A stretch of 64,000 nt of DNA from Cenococcum geophilum 1.58 (taxonomy: Eukaryota; Ascomycota; Dothideomycetes; Gloniales; Gloniaceae), in assembly GCA_001692895.1 (NCBI GenBank), contig KV748184.1, positions 2,418,001 through 2,482,000 of the forward strand. Reading direction: 5' to 3'. The notes below the pieces were generated by a model that saw nothing but the letters and a program-made list of their open reading frames with translations, was not told the origin of the DNA and did not search any database. The number at the start of each line of letters is the position of its first letter. Positions within the stretch are counted from its first letter, which is position 1. Made by a program: the position numbers and the translations under genes. Positions 21,701-32,794 of this stretch are shown here, piece by piece.

Positions 21701-22640
21701 CGTCGAACCTTCATCTTTCCTATATAACGCTCTTATCGGCAAGCTTGGCAAGGCCAGACGTATCGATGACTGTCTCTTCTACTTCTCGGAAATGCGCAAC
21801 CTCGGCATCCGTCCAACAAGCGTCACCTATGGGACTATCGTCAACGCGCTTTGCCGTGTGAGCGACGAGAAATTCGCCGAAGAGCTTTTTGAAGAGATGG
21901 AGAGCATGCCGAACTACAAGCCTAGGCCAGCTCCATATCACAGTTTGATGCAATTCTTCCTTACGACCAAGCGCGACCGCAGCAAGGTTCTTGCGTACTA
22001 TGAGCGGATGCGATCCAAGAAGATTGAGCCAACTACGCATACCTACAAGCTTCTGATCGATACCTACGCTACTCTTGAGCCTGTTGATATGAAGGCTGCG
22101 GAAGGCGTGCTTAGCCAAATCCGTCAAGCCGGTGGTATTCCAGAAGCCGTTCATTATGCCTCTTTGATCCACGCCAAGGGCTGCGTTCAACATGATATGG
22201 CCGGAGCCCGAAGGCTCTTCGACACTGTTATGGCCGACTCGCGCATCCGCCCTCAAGCTTGCCTTTATCAAGCACTCTTTGAAGCCATGGTCGCCAACCA
22301 TCAGATTGCGGATACTGAGAGCACTCTCACGGACATGAAGAACCGTGGCGTCGAAATGACTCCCTACATTGCAAATTCTTTAATTCACGGCTGGGCCCTC
22401 GCGAAGAACATTGAGAAGGCTAAGGCAATCTACGACGGCGTTTCTATGGACAAGCGCGAGCCTAGTACTTACGAAGCCATGACTCGGGCATTCATGGCAG
22501 TGGAGGACCGCGGCAGCGCGATGGCTGTTGTGAATGAGGGCCTCTCGCGTGGATACCCAGCAGCGGTGGCTGGCAAAATTCTTGAACTTGTTGGAGGTGG
22601 CAGACCTCTAGTTAATACTGTCAATGAAGCCACGGCCTAA
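18735..22640 (+). CDS. Pentatricopeptide repeat (PPR) protein, probably mitochondrial
   Basis: PPR proteins bind organelle RNA and steer processing or translation. The single exon encodes 1301 residues. The N-terminus is rich in Ser, Arg, Lys and Gln with almost no acidic residues for about 60 residues, fitting a mitochondrial presequence. Helical-pair repeats are clear: one set near residues 270-340 (PTAPAYNALLSAAINL, LPDTNTYATLIEIL), another near 395-470 (TYRVLVSACAEGDRVEDMV, DMFVPMIHAFGKSGDLRSAV). A run spans about 960-1290 (SSFLYNALIGKLGKARRIDD, TSVTYGTIVNALCRVSDEKF, TTHTYKLLIDTYA). The middle is Ala-rich and partly repeat-free. The architecture recalls fungal mitochondrial gene-expression factors such as those acting on COX1 or on complex I assembly, but I cannot assign it to one of them. 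It is undamaged. Confidence 0.85.
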   Translation: MVFKTFHLARQSLVKSFTHGYAQSVVAASQSSYASQNNSFGAFGSNLQSRFGKPGANQTQNAFASTSTQAGGSIKVAHNEHADSGLAAYYAAWQKHQRVEDKEWQQFQFTKRIEWKPRATVPEGKNEAKEDSGVIEETSDPVPARAVISRAYSTSTVDDFRKVVGDAKAEATALAQVDEAIAQEGAKAKAEAASPKLAAQETSLVTQETRPQSPATGSNVTPESIALSRTSSSFATSISEIDTYTEQLNKLAENQHYAEIPAIFESMLVSGIKPTAPAYNALLSAAINLPKTRHQVVPKALDVYSDMLRRRVLPDTNTYATLIEILSVRSLEVLSMTQALEEKRVRYGGMEEEGKFMLHSNETEFDILSEDDSLDIAVKLFDSATTSQPARTFSEKTYRVLVSACAEGDRVEDMVRIYAQMESRNVIPCADMFVPMIHAFGKSGDLRSAVECYDEYKALAIANDKGEIFLSRKDNDVYAALIKAYSICGRSEGGQKFLSKIEETIVDPEDITPLRDIVSLKALLSVWLKNGSFEEAFVHASEKLSPEARHLAMAAICIKAADKNDVENATKAFNALPENADLSRPAMAIGAMHVRNGNIEAANVFWKILELSSTKPQFIESTAMHTIALIGSGQAEQGLRQSRQMFARIRDSQAGSTQAKMEIVEQIDEAVEVIGQFMIRRGIILPARASMELMWTMIENGGLVAPVAGHLLAGMGPEGIAQLHWGDITLLMQVQSGMILNASDLDIANTARFAHLLEVIASTGTVTDKSTSALVEKVLVKLDRPDLQHRWYSYKHPAPEPTYSPVQYSSFPQRAPIPVAPAYEDSFDPYAATTDNKGSVAITDLLEKTHGRSSSHLNEALTKFKNMRRAGRHPRFFTYAKLITAAAKEDRLNLAHDILALAKQDVPLLPQYRIVRYGWVTILDAMVAACLTTGQRGLAAQYHQDLLDMGAAPSANTFGLYITTLKESTKTFDEATEAVKIFLRAKSEGVEPSSFLYNALIGKLGKARRIDDCLFYFSEMRNLGIRPTSVTYGTIVNALCRVSDEKFAEELFEEMESMPNYKPRPAPYHSLMQFFLTTKRDRSKVLAYYERMRSKKIEPTTHTYKLLIDTYATLEPVDMKAAEGVLSQIRQAGGIPEAVHYASLIHAKGCVQHDMAGARRLFDTVMADSRIRPQACLYQALFEAMVANHQIADTESTLTDMKNRGVEMTPYIANSLIHGWALAKNIEKAKAIYDGVSMDKREPSTYEAMTRAFMAVEDRGSAMAVVNEGLSRGYPAAVAGKILELVGGGRPLVNTVNEATA

Positions 22641-23442
22641 TTAATTGGGTGGGATACATTTTGGCTTAAAAAGGACATTCGTTATTTTCTATTTATCTCT
22701 TGGTTAATTACTGCATAGAATTGCCCCTGGCCTTTTAGCGTGGACGGACGTCAACGGCGCAGCTGGGCTGGTAGGCTTTCATTGAACGCTTTTTATATCA
22801 CAGGAAGTGCACGCACCGGCGTTTCTGGTTTTAGATCGCGCATTTAGGCGCAATGCTAGGGATGGGCGGCGGAGTGTCTGTTGGCTATCTGGCTTGCGAA
22901 CAAGCTGTAACCGTATGGGACCCTGATGGCGTTTCCTGGGAGAGTACCTGGAGTGGCGAAGAGTTACTGTACAATACCCTAGTTATACCATCTCCTCTCG
23001 AGTTGGATCTACATGGGAAAAAAAGGTCATGTAGACATGTAGCGTCGAAAAGCAAATAAAAATTTGTAAGAATAATTTCCTTCGTCGTTTGATGGTTGTC
23101 CTTTCGCGGCCTTATTTCGTCTGCTCTTCTCGGAATCCTGTTGTGAAGTGAGTTCGGATTCACATAACCTCACGTAGGGATCGAGCAAGTTTCCGAACCT
23201 CACTTGATCTTCTTTCCCAACTCTCCTTTCGCTTGTTGCTCTCTCCCTGATCCTGCGCTCCGTTTGTACAACAGATCACTTCAACAATCCCATCAGCTTC
23301 CTCGTGGGAGTTCTTGTCTTGAGCCTTCTCCACCTCTACTTGCCAGAACTGTCAAAGTATATCTCCTCCATTCCACCCACTGATTAATTTTGTTCTTTTC
23401 CTGCGTCTCGACCTTATCTGATTTAGGGGCTGTCGTACAACC
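22641..23442. other. Intergenic between PPR and 2EXR-like genes
   Basis: No supported gene. The last 250 bases are C/T-rich, as in fungal promoters and leaders, ahead of the ATG at 23443. Confidence 0.45.
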
Positions 23443-25125
23443 ATGCAGAATCTGTCGCTTCCTTCTAGGTCATCCATGGAAACGATGTCTTCGGTGGGAC
23501 TTGAGCCGTGCCCTATACAGAAGCCCTACGCCTTTCTTGTTCGCCCGGATGGCGCCACGCTCAAAGTATGCCTCACATGGTGGCATCACTGCAATGAGAA
23601 TGAGTCTTCATGCTTGCAAGATAGTTGCCATGCTCTTGACATGAGTACGCGTAGCGCCTCTCATTCAGCCAATACAAAGACGTATCAAGAAGCAGATACC
23701 AGAGCCTTCCGGCTCCTCGATCTCCCTTTCGAGCTTCGAATTCGGATCTACGAATACGTCTTCTGGTTTCCAGCTCCAATCCGGCCGCGTCGCTCCTATC
23801 CTTCACTCATAGAAGTCACCAAGCACGCACGCGATTCTATAAACGTCTTTTCTGCACGTACCCGCCTCTTCTGTAATCGAGCACCGTATGAAAACAGAGC
23901 TGACCATGGGAATGAAGCCGGAGACATCGTGCAATTCCTCGAATGTGGTTCCCGCTCCATGGGTGGAGTCTTCAACGTCACGCTCGTCAGCCGCCAACTT
24001 CACAGCGAAGCCCTCGGCACCTTCTACGCCGTCAATATCTTCGACTTCGGCTCAGTTCATGGACCCATGCTAGATTTTTTCGAAGCTCTGCGAGCCCGGG
24101 GACGTCTGGGGTTGCTTCGCCGCGTGAGGTTCTGGATACCGACAATGGAGCCGGAGGAGGGCGAGTTCTATGATGCAGACTACCATCTTCAAGAGTGCCT
24201 TGCCTTGCTCGTGCGGGCGCGTCTTGGTCCAGGCATTTGCTTTAGTTGTGCCTACCCAGTTTTGACGCTTTCAACCGCTCACCAACTGGACAGCGACGAT
24301 CTCTTTGCGATGCTCCGATGGGAACTCGCCATGGAGAACTTTTGCATCAACCTAAAATACATACATCGTCCAGATCTCGAATACGATGCGAGCGTTGTGC
24401 CACAGTACATTGGTGTCGAATGGCGCCTGGAGGATCAGGATATGAATGGCAGAACGTTTGGAGGCACGACTCATATTCCGTGTAGTTACTTTTGTGACTG
24501 TACTTATCAGGCAGACGTCGATGACCCAGCGCCGCCTCCGCTCATTGTTGAAGATGACACTAGTAGTGGAAGCGAACAAGAGAAGGATTCTGAGGATGAT
24601 AATGGGGGGTTTGCGAACATCACCGTTACGGAATACGATATATCCAAGTTCATGGACGAGCACTTTCCGCACCCTTTTGACCGCTGCACTCTTAGCATGC
24701 AAAACCCCTCTGCCTACTGGGGGGATGGCTCTAATAAGAACGCCCTGTATCCATCTCTGCCCTGCCAGAAGCTCAGCCTGACATTGTCAACCCAAACCCT
24801 TGACGAGTTGGAAGACCTCAGTGGTCCTCAACACCACCCGGACAAATCCTCAGATTCACTAACCCAGCCGCTAGGTTGCTGTGTCTGCAAAGATTGCTGC
24901 TCTCTTCCAGTCGATCTTTCATGCTCTGATGATTTGATCGACCTAGCTCGCCTAGGCGAATGTGTCTTCCCGCAGCGGTCTCTGCTCTCGAAGTCATATC
25001 CTGATGTATCGCTAACATCTGCCGACGCAGGATTTGTATCACGTTGGACCAGAGATATCACAGCTTATATCGGCGAGATATACAAACGCTGGGATGGGGA
25101 CCAACCAAATAGCGAGAATGAATAG
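23443..25125 (+). CDS. 2EXR/F-box-like domain protein of unknown role
   Basis: A single exon of 560 residues. Around residues 87-110 it carries FRLLDLPFELRIRIYEYVFW, the helix pattern (LLxLPxELRxxIYxYV) shared by the fungal 2EXR and F-box-like families. NVTLVSRQLHSEALGTFYAVNIF follows near residue 177, the usual second block of these proteins. The remainder has an acidic patch (SGSEQEKDSEDD near 380) and Cys-rich segments (CVCKDCCSLP near 475) that could bind metal, though no known finger is recognised. The first ATG at 23443 was taken; a later in-frame Met at residue 12 is possible. Members of this family are very common in Pezizomycotina and mostly uncharacterised. A decayed relative on the opposite strand lies at 31004-32794. 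Confidence 0.75.
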   Translation: MQNLSLPSRSSMETMSSVGLEPCPIQKPYAFLVRPDGATLKVCLTWWHHCNENESSCLQDSCHALDMSTRSASHSANTKTYQEADTRAFRLLDLPFELRIRIYEYVFWFPAPIRPRRSYPSLIEVTKHARDSINVFSARTRLFCNRAPYENRADHGNEAGDIVQFLECGSRSMGGVFNVTLVSRQLHSEALGTFYAVNIFDFGSVHGPMLDFFEALRARGRLGLLRRVRFWIPTMEPEEGEFYDADYHLQECLALLVRARLGPGICFSCAYPVLTLSTAHQLDSDDLFAMLRWELAMENFCINLKYIHRPDLEYDASVVPQYIGVEWRLEDQDMNGRTFGGTTHIPCSYFCDCTYQADVDDPAPPPLIVEDDTSSGSEQEKDSEDDNGGFANITVTEYDISKFMDEHFPHPFDRCTLSMQNPSAYWGDGSNKNALYPSLPCQKLSLTLSTQTLDELEDLSGPQHHPDKSSDSLTQPLGCCVCKDCCSLPVDLSCSDDLIDLARLGECVFPQRSLLSKSYPDVSLTSADAGFVSRWTRDITAYIGEIYKRWDGDQPNSENE

Positions 25126-27180
25126 AGCTTAATTGGTGCGATGGACAGCCTCCGCAGCGCAGTCACCTGATAAGAAAACTACGAGAAACGGAATGCAAAT
25201 GTCATTAAGAGGCGCTTTCACCGGCGAGACTCGACTCTAACATGCCTCGAGCTCCTAGAATATCCAATTTTGTGGGTTTATACGGTAGAGCGCACAGCAC
25301 GAAGATCTTCGTGCTCATACTTTCTCCGACAACAGACTTTCAATTCCGTTGCTTCATTCATTAAGCACACTCAAATCGCACGTCTTCAGTCGCCGCACAA
25401 TCAACGTTAGACGACTCAAAGGGATTTCGCTAAACGACAGCACTGGCTGCGAGCTTCCAATCTCTTCAATTTATTTTCTCTTCTGTTACAAATTACTTGC
25501 TTCCTTTATTTACTCTTTGCCTCCTTTCAACATGTTCTCTAGATATCACGTGCTGCATGCAACATAACACTTCCATTCCATTCCCCTGCCAGATCTTTCA
25601 CATGAGGAAATTTTCGCTAATTTGCGAACGATTATTTTCTTTCCTGTCTTTTTTTTCTGCAAAAAATAATCATATGGCTGTACCATACTGCTGACAACCT
25701 ACCTTTTCTCTAATTTTTTGTCAGCAATACTGTACTTTCACTGGCCTTGCCCCATTTCCTGCTCCTCCGCTTCATGCATCCTGTAAGCCTTATTGTATAA
25801 ATACATAAGGTTGCCGAAACCCTTCTCTGCAGCAATCTCGGCTTTCGCTCATCCCCGTCCAGCCAGCTGTTCAGGGCTTCTTTCATACGAAGTTATTATA
25901 CTGTACGGGATTAGTATGTAGACCACAAATGCAAACCCGTATGTAGAAATAGCAATTCCACAACGGCACTTATTTGTCCGACTTGGCACAATATAATTGT
26001 CACATACAATCAGGGGATCCACGGTCACACATCACACGGCACGATCCAAAAGTCAAACCAAGCCACCTCAAGTGTACAAAGAAAAATAAACATTTCCCTT
26101 CCCTACAACCACGACTACCCTGCTCTACCCCAAACCCGCCTCACATCACCTCGCCCCACCACACACGCACACAAACCAAGCCCATCCACCGGGCTCGCCA
26201 ACTACCCTCTCCCCCTTTCCGACCACCCCAATCCCGCCTACGCTTCTCTCCCGCGCTCTCAGCAACTCAATCCAGATATATACAACTCCCCCTCTGCATT
26301 CCCTACTACAAGGATGGGGAAAAAGAAATCCCAGTACACGGGCCCTACAAGCACACAACCCCCTTCTCCCCCTGAGCAAAAGGCTAAAAATAAAGAAGAT
26401 AAACCCCTCAAGCCTAAAAAGTAAGCATTACTACTGTACTACTATTATAAAAAAAAAAGCCCTCGCATGCCAGAAGCACCACGCACACTTTTTTTTCGTC
26501 AAGAAGCGGAAAGAAGGGAAAAAAACAGCCCCCTTTTTGTTCCCAGGATGGAAAAAAGGATGGAAGGGCGGGTATAGAACGTGGTTTTGAAAAAAACCCC
26601 AAAAAAAACAAGAACTGCAGAGAGATGGCGCGCTGCGTTCGAGAGAAAGGGGAACGGTAAGTACAAAAGGGAAGAGAGTGTGTGTATGTAGCGAGCTCGT
26701 AGCCACGAGAAGGGGCGGAAAGAGTATATGTCAATGCACTGCCGTGAATAGTTTGAAGAGGCAAGAAAAGAACTTGATCTAATGCAGGGTCCCCTGAGGT
26801 TGGTTTTCGTTATTAATATTAGTTTGCAATAAAATGCTTTCGAGATAGGCTGGGTGATTAAAACCGCTGGAATCGGGTTACTTCTGCTGCATTAATCGGA
26901 GTTAAAGGGCCCTTGAGGAGAAAAAGGCGATGCAATGCAAAATACGCTGTAAAGAGACACGCCATCTCGCTGTCGTTGGCGAAATCTAATAGCTGAGGTG
27001 TGAAGAATCTAGCGATGCGGGCTGCGGTACACCCGAGGAGAATGTCGTTGATAGCCGAGGAAGGTTATGGGAGAGAGTTCGGTCGCAAAACGGTTCGTGG
27101 AAACGCCATCATCGTGCCGGCATTAAGATAGAAAGCAAAAACAGAAAAACCGTCGAGAAAGAGGCTCGTAGCTGACAGCT
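25126..27180. other. Gene-poor 2 kb intergenic region
   Basis: No large credible frame on either strand. Noted: an imperfect inverted repeat (CCTTATTGTAT..ATACATAAGG) near 25786-25808, long C/A-rich and later A/G-rich homopurine tracts at 26100-26700, and one 36-codon frame at 26314. The right part should hold the 3' untranslated region of the SH3 gene. Confidence 0.4.
26314..26424 (+). CDS. Possible lysine-rich micro-ORF (36 residues)
   Basis: ATG at 26314 to TAA at 26422-26424 encodes a short hydrophilic peptide that begins MGKKKSQYTGPTST and ends EDKPLKPKK, nearly one third lysine. It lies in a C/A-rich tract where chance open frames are likely, and nothing else supports it. Confidence 0.12.
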   Translation: MGKKKSQYTGPTSTQPPSPPEQKAKNKEDKPLKPKK

Positions 27181-29057
27181 CTAAGGGCTTCCGTGTGGCG
27201 GGCCTCCAGACCCTCCACCTCCTCCACCGCCCGTTGTGTCGGTGCTATCTCCTTCGATCGTCTTCCGCCAGTGCTGTGGCAAACACACGCACACGAGCGG
27301 GAATGCCTTGATCTCGCTGCCGCTGGTGACGCCGGACCGTCTGCTGCCGTTGCTGACTCCCGAATCGCGCTGGACGTTTCTCCTCGCTTCCCATTGCTCC
27401 GCTGATTCCGAAAGCTTGACGCCAGTCGCCCAACCATCATCCCATATGCCCACCACTTTGAGCATATCACCCCGCTCAAGCTCGAACTCATCACTGGCGC
27501 GCGGCTGGTAGGCCCACAGTGTAGCGACTGTGTCGTTAGGCCTGATCTCGTCTTGTGAGTAATAGTCTTTGAAGAATTGGAGCTGTTCGGATTGGCCAGA
27601 TGCGACGCCTTCGGGGCTCGAGAATTGGTCTCCGTTACCAGAACCAGAGTGCGGAGAGTGGCGGCCGACAGAGCCCAGAGCAGAATTGCTCGAAAGTGAA
27701 CCCTGCCGCTTTGGCAAGGGGCCTGCAGCGAGCCCACTCCGTTGCGAATCAGGCGATCCGCTGTAACCGTCCGAGGTCCGGCGGTATCCTCCAAGAGTGC
27801 CTGCAGCACCAGGAGAGCTGTGGTGGCCCGAGGAAGTGGTGGAGCCCTCGAGAGCAGACATACGGGCAACGCGAGCGCCAGGAAGTATGGGTGGAGGTTG
27901 CGCATCGTCCGTAAAAGACATAGCAGGATCCGCGGGAACTGCTTGACGCACAGGAGAGGGTTGATTGAGGGTGCTACCAGCTTTGCTATCGTGCTTCTTT
28001 CGGAGGCGGAAGCAGAAGAAAATGATGGCTGCGAGAATGAGGGCTGCGCCGAGGACCGAACCAACCACTACCCCAGCAATCTGGCCACCCGTAAGACCAT
28101 GAGCCGCCCCAGCTGCGGCCGCGGTGTGACTGCTAGTTGCCGATGGGACACCAGAGGATGTCGAGGAAGGGAATAAAGGTGCCATGGACGTAGTTGTGGG
28201 AAGGTGGACGTTCACGCACCGCTGCTCGACGTTGGAGTTTACACAGCAGGAATCTGTAGCGTTGGGTGAGCTTGCTGCGCAGAACGAGCAAAGGCCCTGT
28301 AAATTCGATTGGAATCCGCAGTCATTCGGTTCGTTCTGCGCCCCGGTGATGCAGGATCCGCTCAGGGAATTAGCTGGTAGAGCACAATTCGTAAAATCAG
28401 CTCTGATCTGGCTCAAGGCGTTCCGTCCAGAATCGCCACATAATTCAGGGCTTGCTGTTATCTCCTGTTCGCTGATGGCAAACTCGGCCTAAAGAGCCGT
28501 CAGTGTTCCACCTCATGAGCGCAAAGAGAGCCAATTGCACTTACACATGAGTCTGCGCAAAGAGGCTTCGTATCATTTCCAGACGCCCCGCAGGCTGATA
28601 TTGAATTTTGTACGATGGCGTTGCAAATAACACTAGTCGTATATCTCGCGTAGATGTCTGTTGTGTTTGTAAGATTTACGCTCGAGCACCCTATGAGCTG
28701 CTGATATCTATGCTCCGGTCAGCATCCCATGTCTAGCCCAAAAATAGTGTGACCATACTTTTCTCTCGAGTAATCTGTTGAAATGTACTGCCGTATCCGA
28801 TCGTCAAACGTCGCTGTGTCTGATACGTAGGAGAGGAATGGACTGTGTGGGGCCAAATTAGCCTTTGAGGTCGTTGGGAGTGGGGAAGGTTTCGGCGCGA
28901 AAGGTTAGACATACAATAGACCGGTCAAGGTTGGGCTTGTTGAGATGGAGGAAGAACTGAAGGCCGGACACGCAGTCGAACCGGCGAGCGAGATACAACT
29001 CTCAGCCATTGTCACGGGTGCTGCGGCAGCGAGGAGTGAGAGGACGAGAGTTGGCAT
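27181..29057 (-). CDS. Single-pass membrane protein with Cys-rich ectodomain and cytoplasmic SH3 domain (Fus1-like layout)
   Basis: Four exons are inferred by phase: 29057-28915, 28842-28759, 28707-28545 and 28488-27181, with introns of 72, 51 and 56 nt, all GT-AG. The product is 565 residues. It starts with a signal peptide (MPTLVLSLLAAAAPVTMA). A Cys-rich, Ser/Thr-rich outer part follows (LIGCSSVNLTNTT, SVICNAIVQNSISACG, then LCSFCAAS and SCCVN). One membrane span lies near residues 267-290 (GVVVGSVLGAALILAAIIFF), then a Lys/Arg stop-transfer, a long Ser/Gly/Pro tail and an SH3 domain at about 450-534 (VATLWAYQPRASDEFELERGD, GIWDDGWATG). About 35 residues split the SH3 fold before the AFPLVCVCLP strand. 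The layout resembles yeast Fus1 and suggests a cortical or cell-fusion scaffold; that role is inference. It ends with a Gly-rich tail. Confidence 0.82.
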
Positions 29058-31003
29058 TGCGAGCGAGGATTGCCTTTGGCGCCAGGGATGTCTCCTGGGA
29101 TGTTGGCAGTTTCTCTTTGGTGTAGAGGCAGAACCTTGTTGCTCGGTCTCCCCCATTTTTCTCGGTGCGCAGTTGATGTTGGGTGAGGCAATGGGCGGTG
29201 GTGAATTGACCGACCGTTGAGTGCAAGGTGAGGACCGCAATTGTAGTCCGCTGATTCCAAAAAGTCCGGGTCGACAAACAAAGGCTTCACGTATCCATCC
29301 GGCACGGTAAACACGGCAGGTAGTGCAAGAAGGAAAAGGAAGTTTCAAGAAAGTAACAAAAGTAACCAAAAGGTTGGGGAGAATTTGGAGAAAAAAAGGG
29401 AGCTGGAAAAAGGACTTGGGTCAAGGCCGGGCAAAGTCAATTGAAAGAGCGACTGGGTGAGGTGAATTCTACGACTCCTCAAAATGGGGAAGAAGCGTAC
29501 AAGGACTGTACAGGAACAGGAACTGGGTGTGGAAAAGCGCGACGAGCCGAATGGGCAGCAGCAGAGGCGAACCCCAACCAGCCCAGTTGGCTCGGTAAGT
29601 CGCAAATTGGAGCCCTCAGCGAGCGCCGTGGCCAAGAATCTGCCCGAGTTTATTCGAGCTTATTCAGTTTATTCGAGTTTATTCCGCTGCCCGTCTACGC
29701 CGCTTTATTGGTTGGTGGCTCTCGTACTCCAAAAACGACCTCTGGGAAATTAAAGAGAACAGACTGAGCCAGCCCAAAGTTATCGCCATCGCCCTCATCG
29801 CCCTGACTGACCGAAGTCCTCCCTGTTGTTTCAGCTCTCGATCGCCGTTGTCCAGTGCGTTGAGATTTCCCACCAGCCGTGATTTGAAAGTTGTGCCTCC
29901 AAACGTTGGCACACAAAACACCACGGCTATTCAGCATGTTTGTTTTGATGCTGCATCGTCGCCAAACCGAGCGCCTCGCCCGAGGCGCTTGCATGATTTG
30001 GCGTGCTCTTTGGCGTCGTACATAGCCTCAGTACGGCCTCGCGGTGCACTTAGAGCATAAAGAGAGGGCCCTTGCTTGCTTTTCATAACTTCATGCAACT
30101 GTCATCACCAAATTTAACATCCGCAGGGATCAACCGGACGGTTTCACCTGCGCACTCGTCATTATTCGTGAAGGCAGGGGAAATAAATAACAATCTCAAC
30201 TCACTCGACTCAGCTACAAGGTGCATGTAAGTATCATAGAGCTTACGCAAACTACGGGAACACTCGACTCCATCGGGCCCGTGATAACCACGAGTCGCCC
30301 GTCGCGTCGCGCCCCGTCTCCTCGGCTGCCATTCCCTGGATTTCTTATTCTGCAAAATCTGGGTGTGGCTTTGGCCCTGTGGCGGAATACGGCGGAGAGG
30401 GCCTCGTGCCGGCTTGTGTGTATAGATAGGCTGGTTTATTCTCCGACAGTGTCACGTTTTGGCCCATACGCAATCATCGCTTTACTTCGCACTCTCCGAA
30501 TTCGAGTTTGATCTTCATTGCACTATTTGTATGAAATACCTAAGACATGATTCCTGTTTACCCAGCTATTTGGCAAATGCCTCGTCTTCCACATCTCCAC
30601 AGTCAAATACTCACCGCTGATAGGCTTGCAGACTAGCTAACGGCTATATTGTTAAAAAAGTGTCCCTCCGCAGTTGACAGCCACATATCGACAGTTGTGA
30701 GGGGGTACACCAAGCGGACTGCCTTATCGTCTTTCGAACCAGTGGCCCTGAGCATTATGGGCAGTTGGTTGATCCAAACGAGGCTTGCGTCAAAAAGTCA
30801 CTCTCGCCTAGTGAGATTCGCGATCTACGTCTGAAGATCCATTGTTTTAGGCCTGGTTCATAGAGACCATCTGGTGCCAAGAAGTTCCATAGAAAGCCAA
30901 CACGACCATCCGAAACCAAGCCTTCTTGGCCGCTGAAGCTACCGCTGGCTTCTAACTAGACCTGTTTATGCCACGTGATTTCCCCCTTGCAGTTCTTCCT
31001 GTA
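29058..31003. other. Intergenic between SH3 gene and 2EXR pseudogene
   Basis: Nearly 2 kb with no credible gene. The first several hundred bases should serve as promoter and leader for the minus-strand SH3 gene. The rest shows nothing I can name. Confidence 0.4.
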
Positions 31004-32794
31004 CTATACAGTCCGGTTCTTGTACGTGCTCCGCAAGTGTGGGTACCTCGTGAAGGTCTCCTTCAAAGCACCCTTCGCCGTATCTTGCACCTCCTCTGCC
31101 TCATCGCCCCTCTTTTGCATGCGATGAAGCCATGTGCAGCGTATGCTTTCATATTCGTTGCCCGTGAGATAATTGAATAGTATCAATCTAGCCTTGAGAC
31201 CTGCGCCCTCGGCAACTTCATTGAACCATTTGAGCCCTGGTAGCGTATCAAACTATTCCGGAACAGGCACTTGCAGCGTAATAGCTCTTTCCTCTTCGTT
31301 GAATGTCTTTGACAATTTCCGCAGGACGAGGAACATACCTGCCAGAGGAGAGGCATTGCATAAATCTATGCCATCCGGAAAAGACATATCTGACTCCTTC
31401 CGGAGCACATCATACATGTCCTTCAGGACACGTTGCGTGTGCTTCTCGTTGTAGAAATGGACGAAAATTCGAATCCTCCGCAGGAGGTTAAATCAACAAT
31501 GACTGGCGAGCGCTACGAAGAATGACCGTGTCACGGCTATATTCGAAGGTGTTGATGCCGTAGAAGACGGGTAAGCTCTCCTTACGTATCGGCCTGCTGC
31601 TCCGCGTAATTTCAAACCTCCTCCAAACTTCGTTGTGGCCCGTTCGACCCTCCTAATGTCCTTGTAGAAACCTATTAAATTCTGTTCCGAATTGAGGTTC
31701 GAAGTGCATGTTATTGTCGTCGTGAAACCGCCACTGATTTGAAGAAGACATTGTATATTTCTTAGCCCCGTCAGCGCCATCAGAGAATTTAGCTGACTGC
31801 TTATTCGTAGTATCGCAGAGGTGCGGCATAACGGGCTTTTCGAATTTCAAAACAAACTCGTAGACACGAGTACGCAGCTCTGTTGGGAGTTCCATGAATC
31901 TTGTAAATGTCCCGACCACCTCCACTAATCTTCTGAAGTTCCCACATGCCACAGAACTCTCCGGTTCAATTGCCTGTTCAACCATTGTTTCTTCCTCATC
32001 AGGGCTCCAGGGATATTCTGTAGTGCTTTCGATAGTATATAATCCTCTCCTACGCCTCCGTCCTGACATGTTGCGCTTCCAACCAGGCTTGTGGTTAAAT
32101 CGAGACGATTTGTCTTCCAGGTATCCTAGGAGAAGTCCATCTGCTTTGAGCTCAATCGGCGAATCCGACAGTGATGATTCAGATTGTGCCACGTAGTTAA
32201 GCAAACTTAGAGGCACGAGCTTTTCTCCCGCTTTGTCTATTTCACCCCATACTTCAGGTCGCTGTTGTTCCGAATCACATGATATATAATCATTTTCCCG
32301 AGTTTGTGAGGCCAGTACACCGCCGCATAATGAATCTTGGGCCCACGCCGGGATATTCATCAAAGTACGGTCGAGGGTCTCGTTGCCCTTATTTGATATC
32401 TCTACCTCAACACATGTTGTTGGAGTGGTGGAGTTTTGGAAAGCGTTATAAAATTTACGCAGTCTTTCATCTGGGTGAAGCTGACTTGACTGACCAGGTT
32501 ATCTTCAATAGCGTCTATCAACTCGCGAGCTTCCCATCTCTGCATTCGGAACTGAATCATCTTCCAAATGAAGTGTTCTATAAGTGCCTTGATGGCCGGG
32601 GTCACAGCCTTCTCATCTTCTTGGTGTCTCGTGCATTCCATGTTTGGACTTAGTGGCAGGGTCTGATATAGTTCGCAGTCGAGTAGGGATGGTGGGCATT
32701 CTTCCCTTTTTAGGATATCATCAATGGCCACATCTTCACCTTGTGCTTCTTGTAGGCTATCTGTCACCAGCTTTTTCTGCCTCGCAGACATCAT
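31004..32794 (-). pseudogene. Decayed 2EXR/F-box-like gene
   Basis: The minus strand carries a recognisable but broken coding sequence. Part 32363-31656 includes FMELPTELRTRVYEFVLKFEKPVMPH, the same helix pattern as in the 23443 gene. A TAG at 31655-31653 interrupts the frame, which then continues as EVWRRFEITRSSRPIRKESLPVFYGINTFEYSRD. Near 31490 a stop and a frame change occur before LLRRIRIFVHFYNEKHTQRV and LKDMYDVLRKESDMSF. Another TAG lies at 31255-31253, ahead of FDTLPGLKWFNEVAEG, and the frame ends at 31004. An upstream open segment (32794-32402) in another frame may be the original first exon, but it is unrecognised. Three independent lesions make a working protein unlikely; introns could explain the first gap at 32400-32363 but not the rest. 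Confidence 0.7.

Noticed and set aside
26100-26700. C/A-rich and then A/G-rich tracts resembling coding sequence in several frames
   Set aside because: Open frames follow from low complexity; no splice support or domain.
27123-28064. 313-codon overlapping frame within the SH3 gene
   Set aside because: Same strand, different frame, with no domain content; the SH3 frame explains the region.
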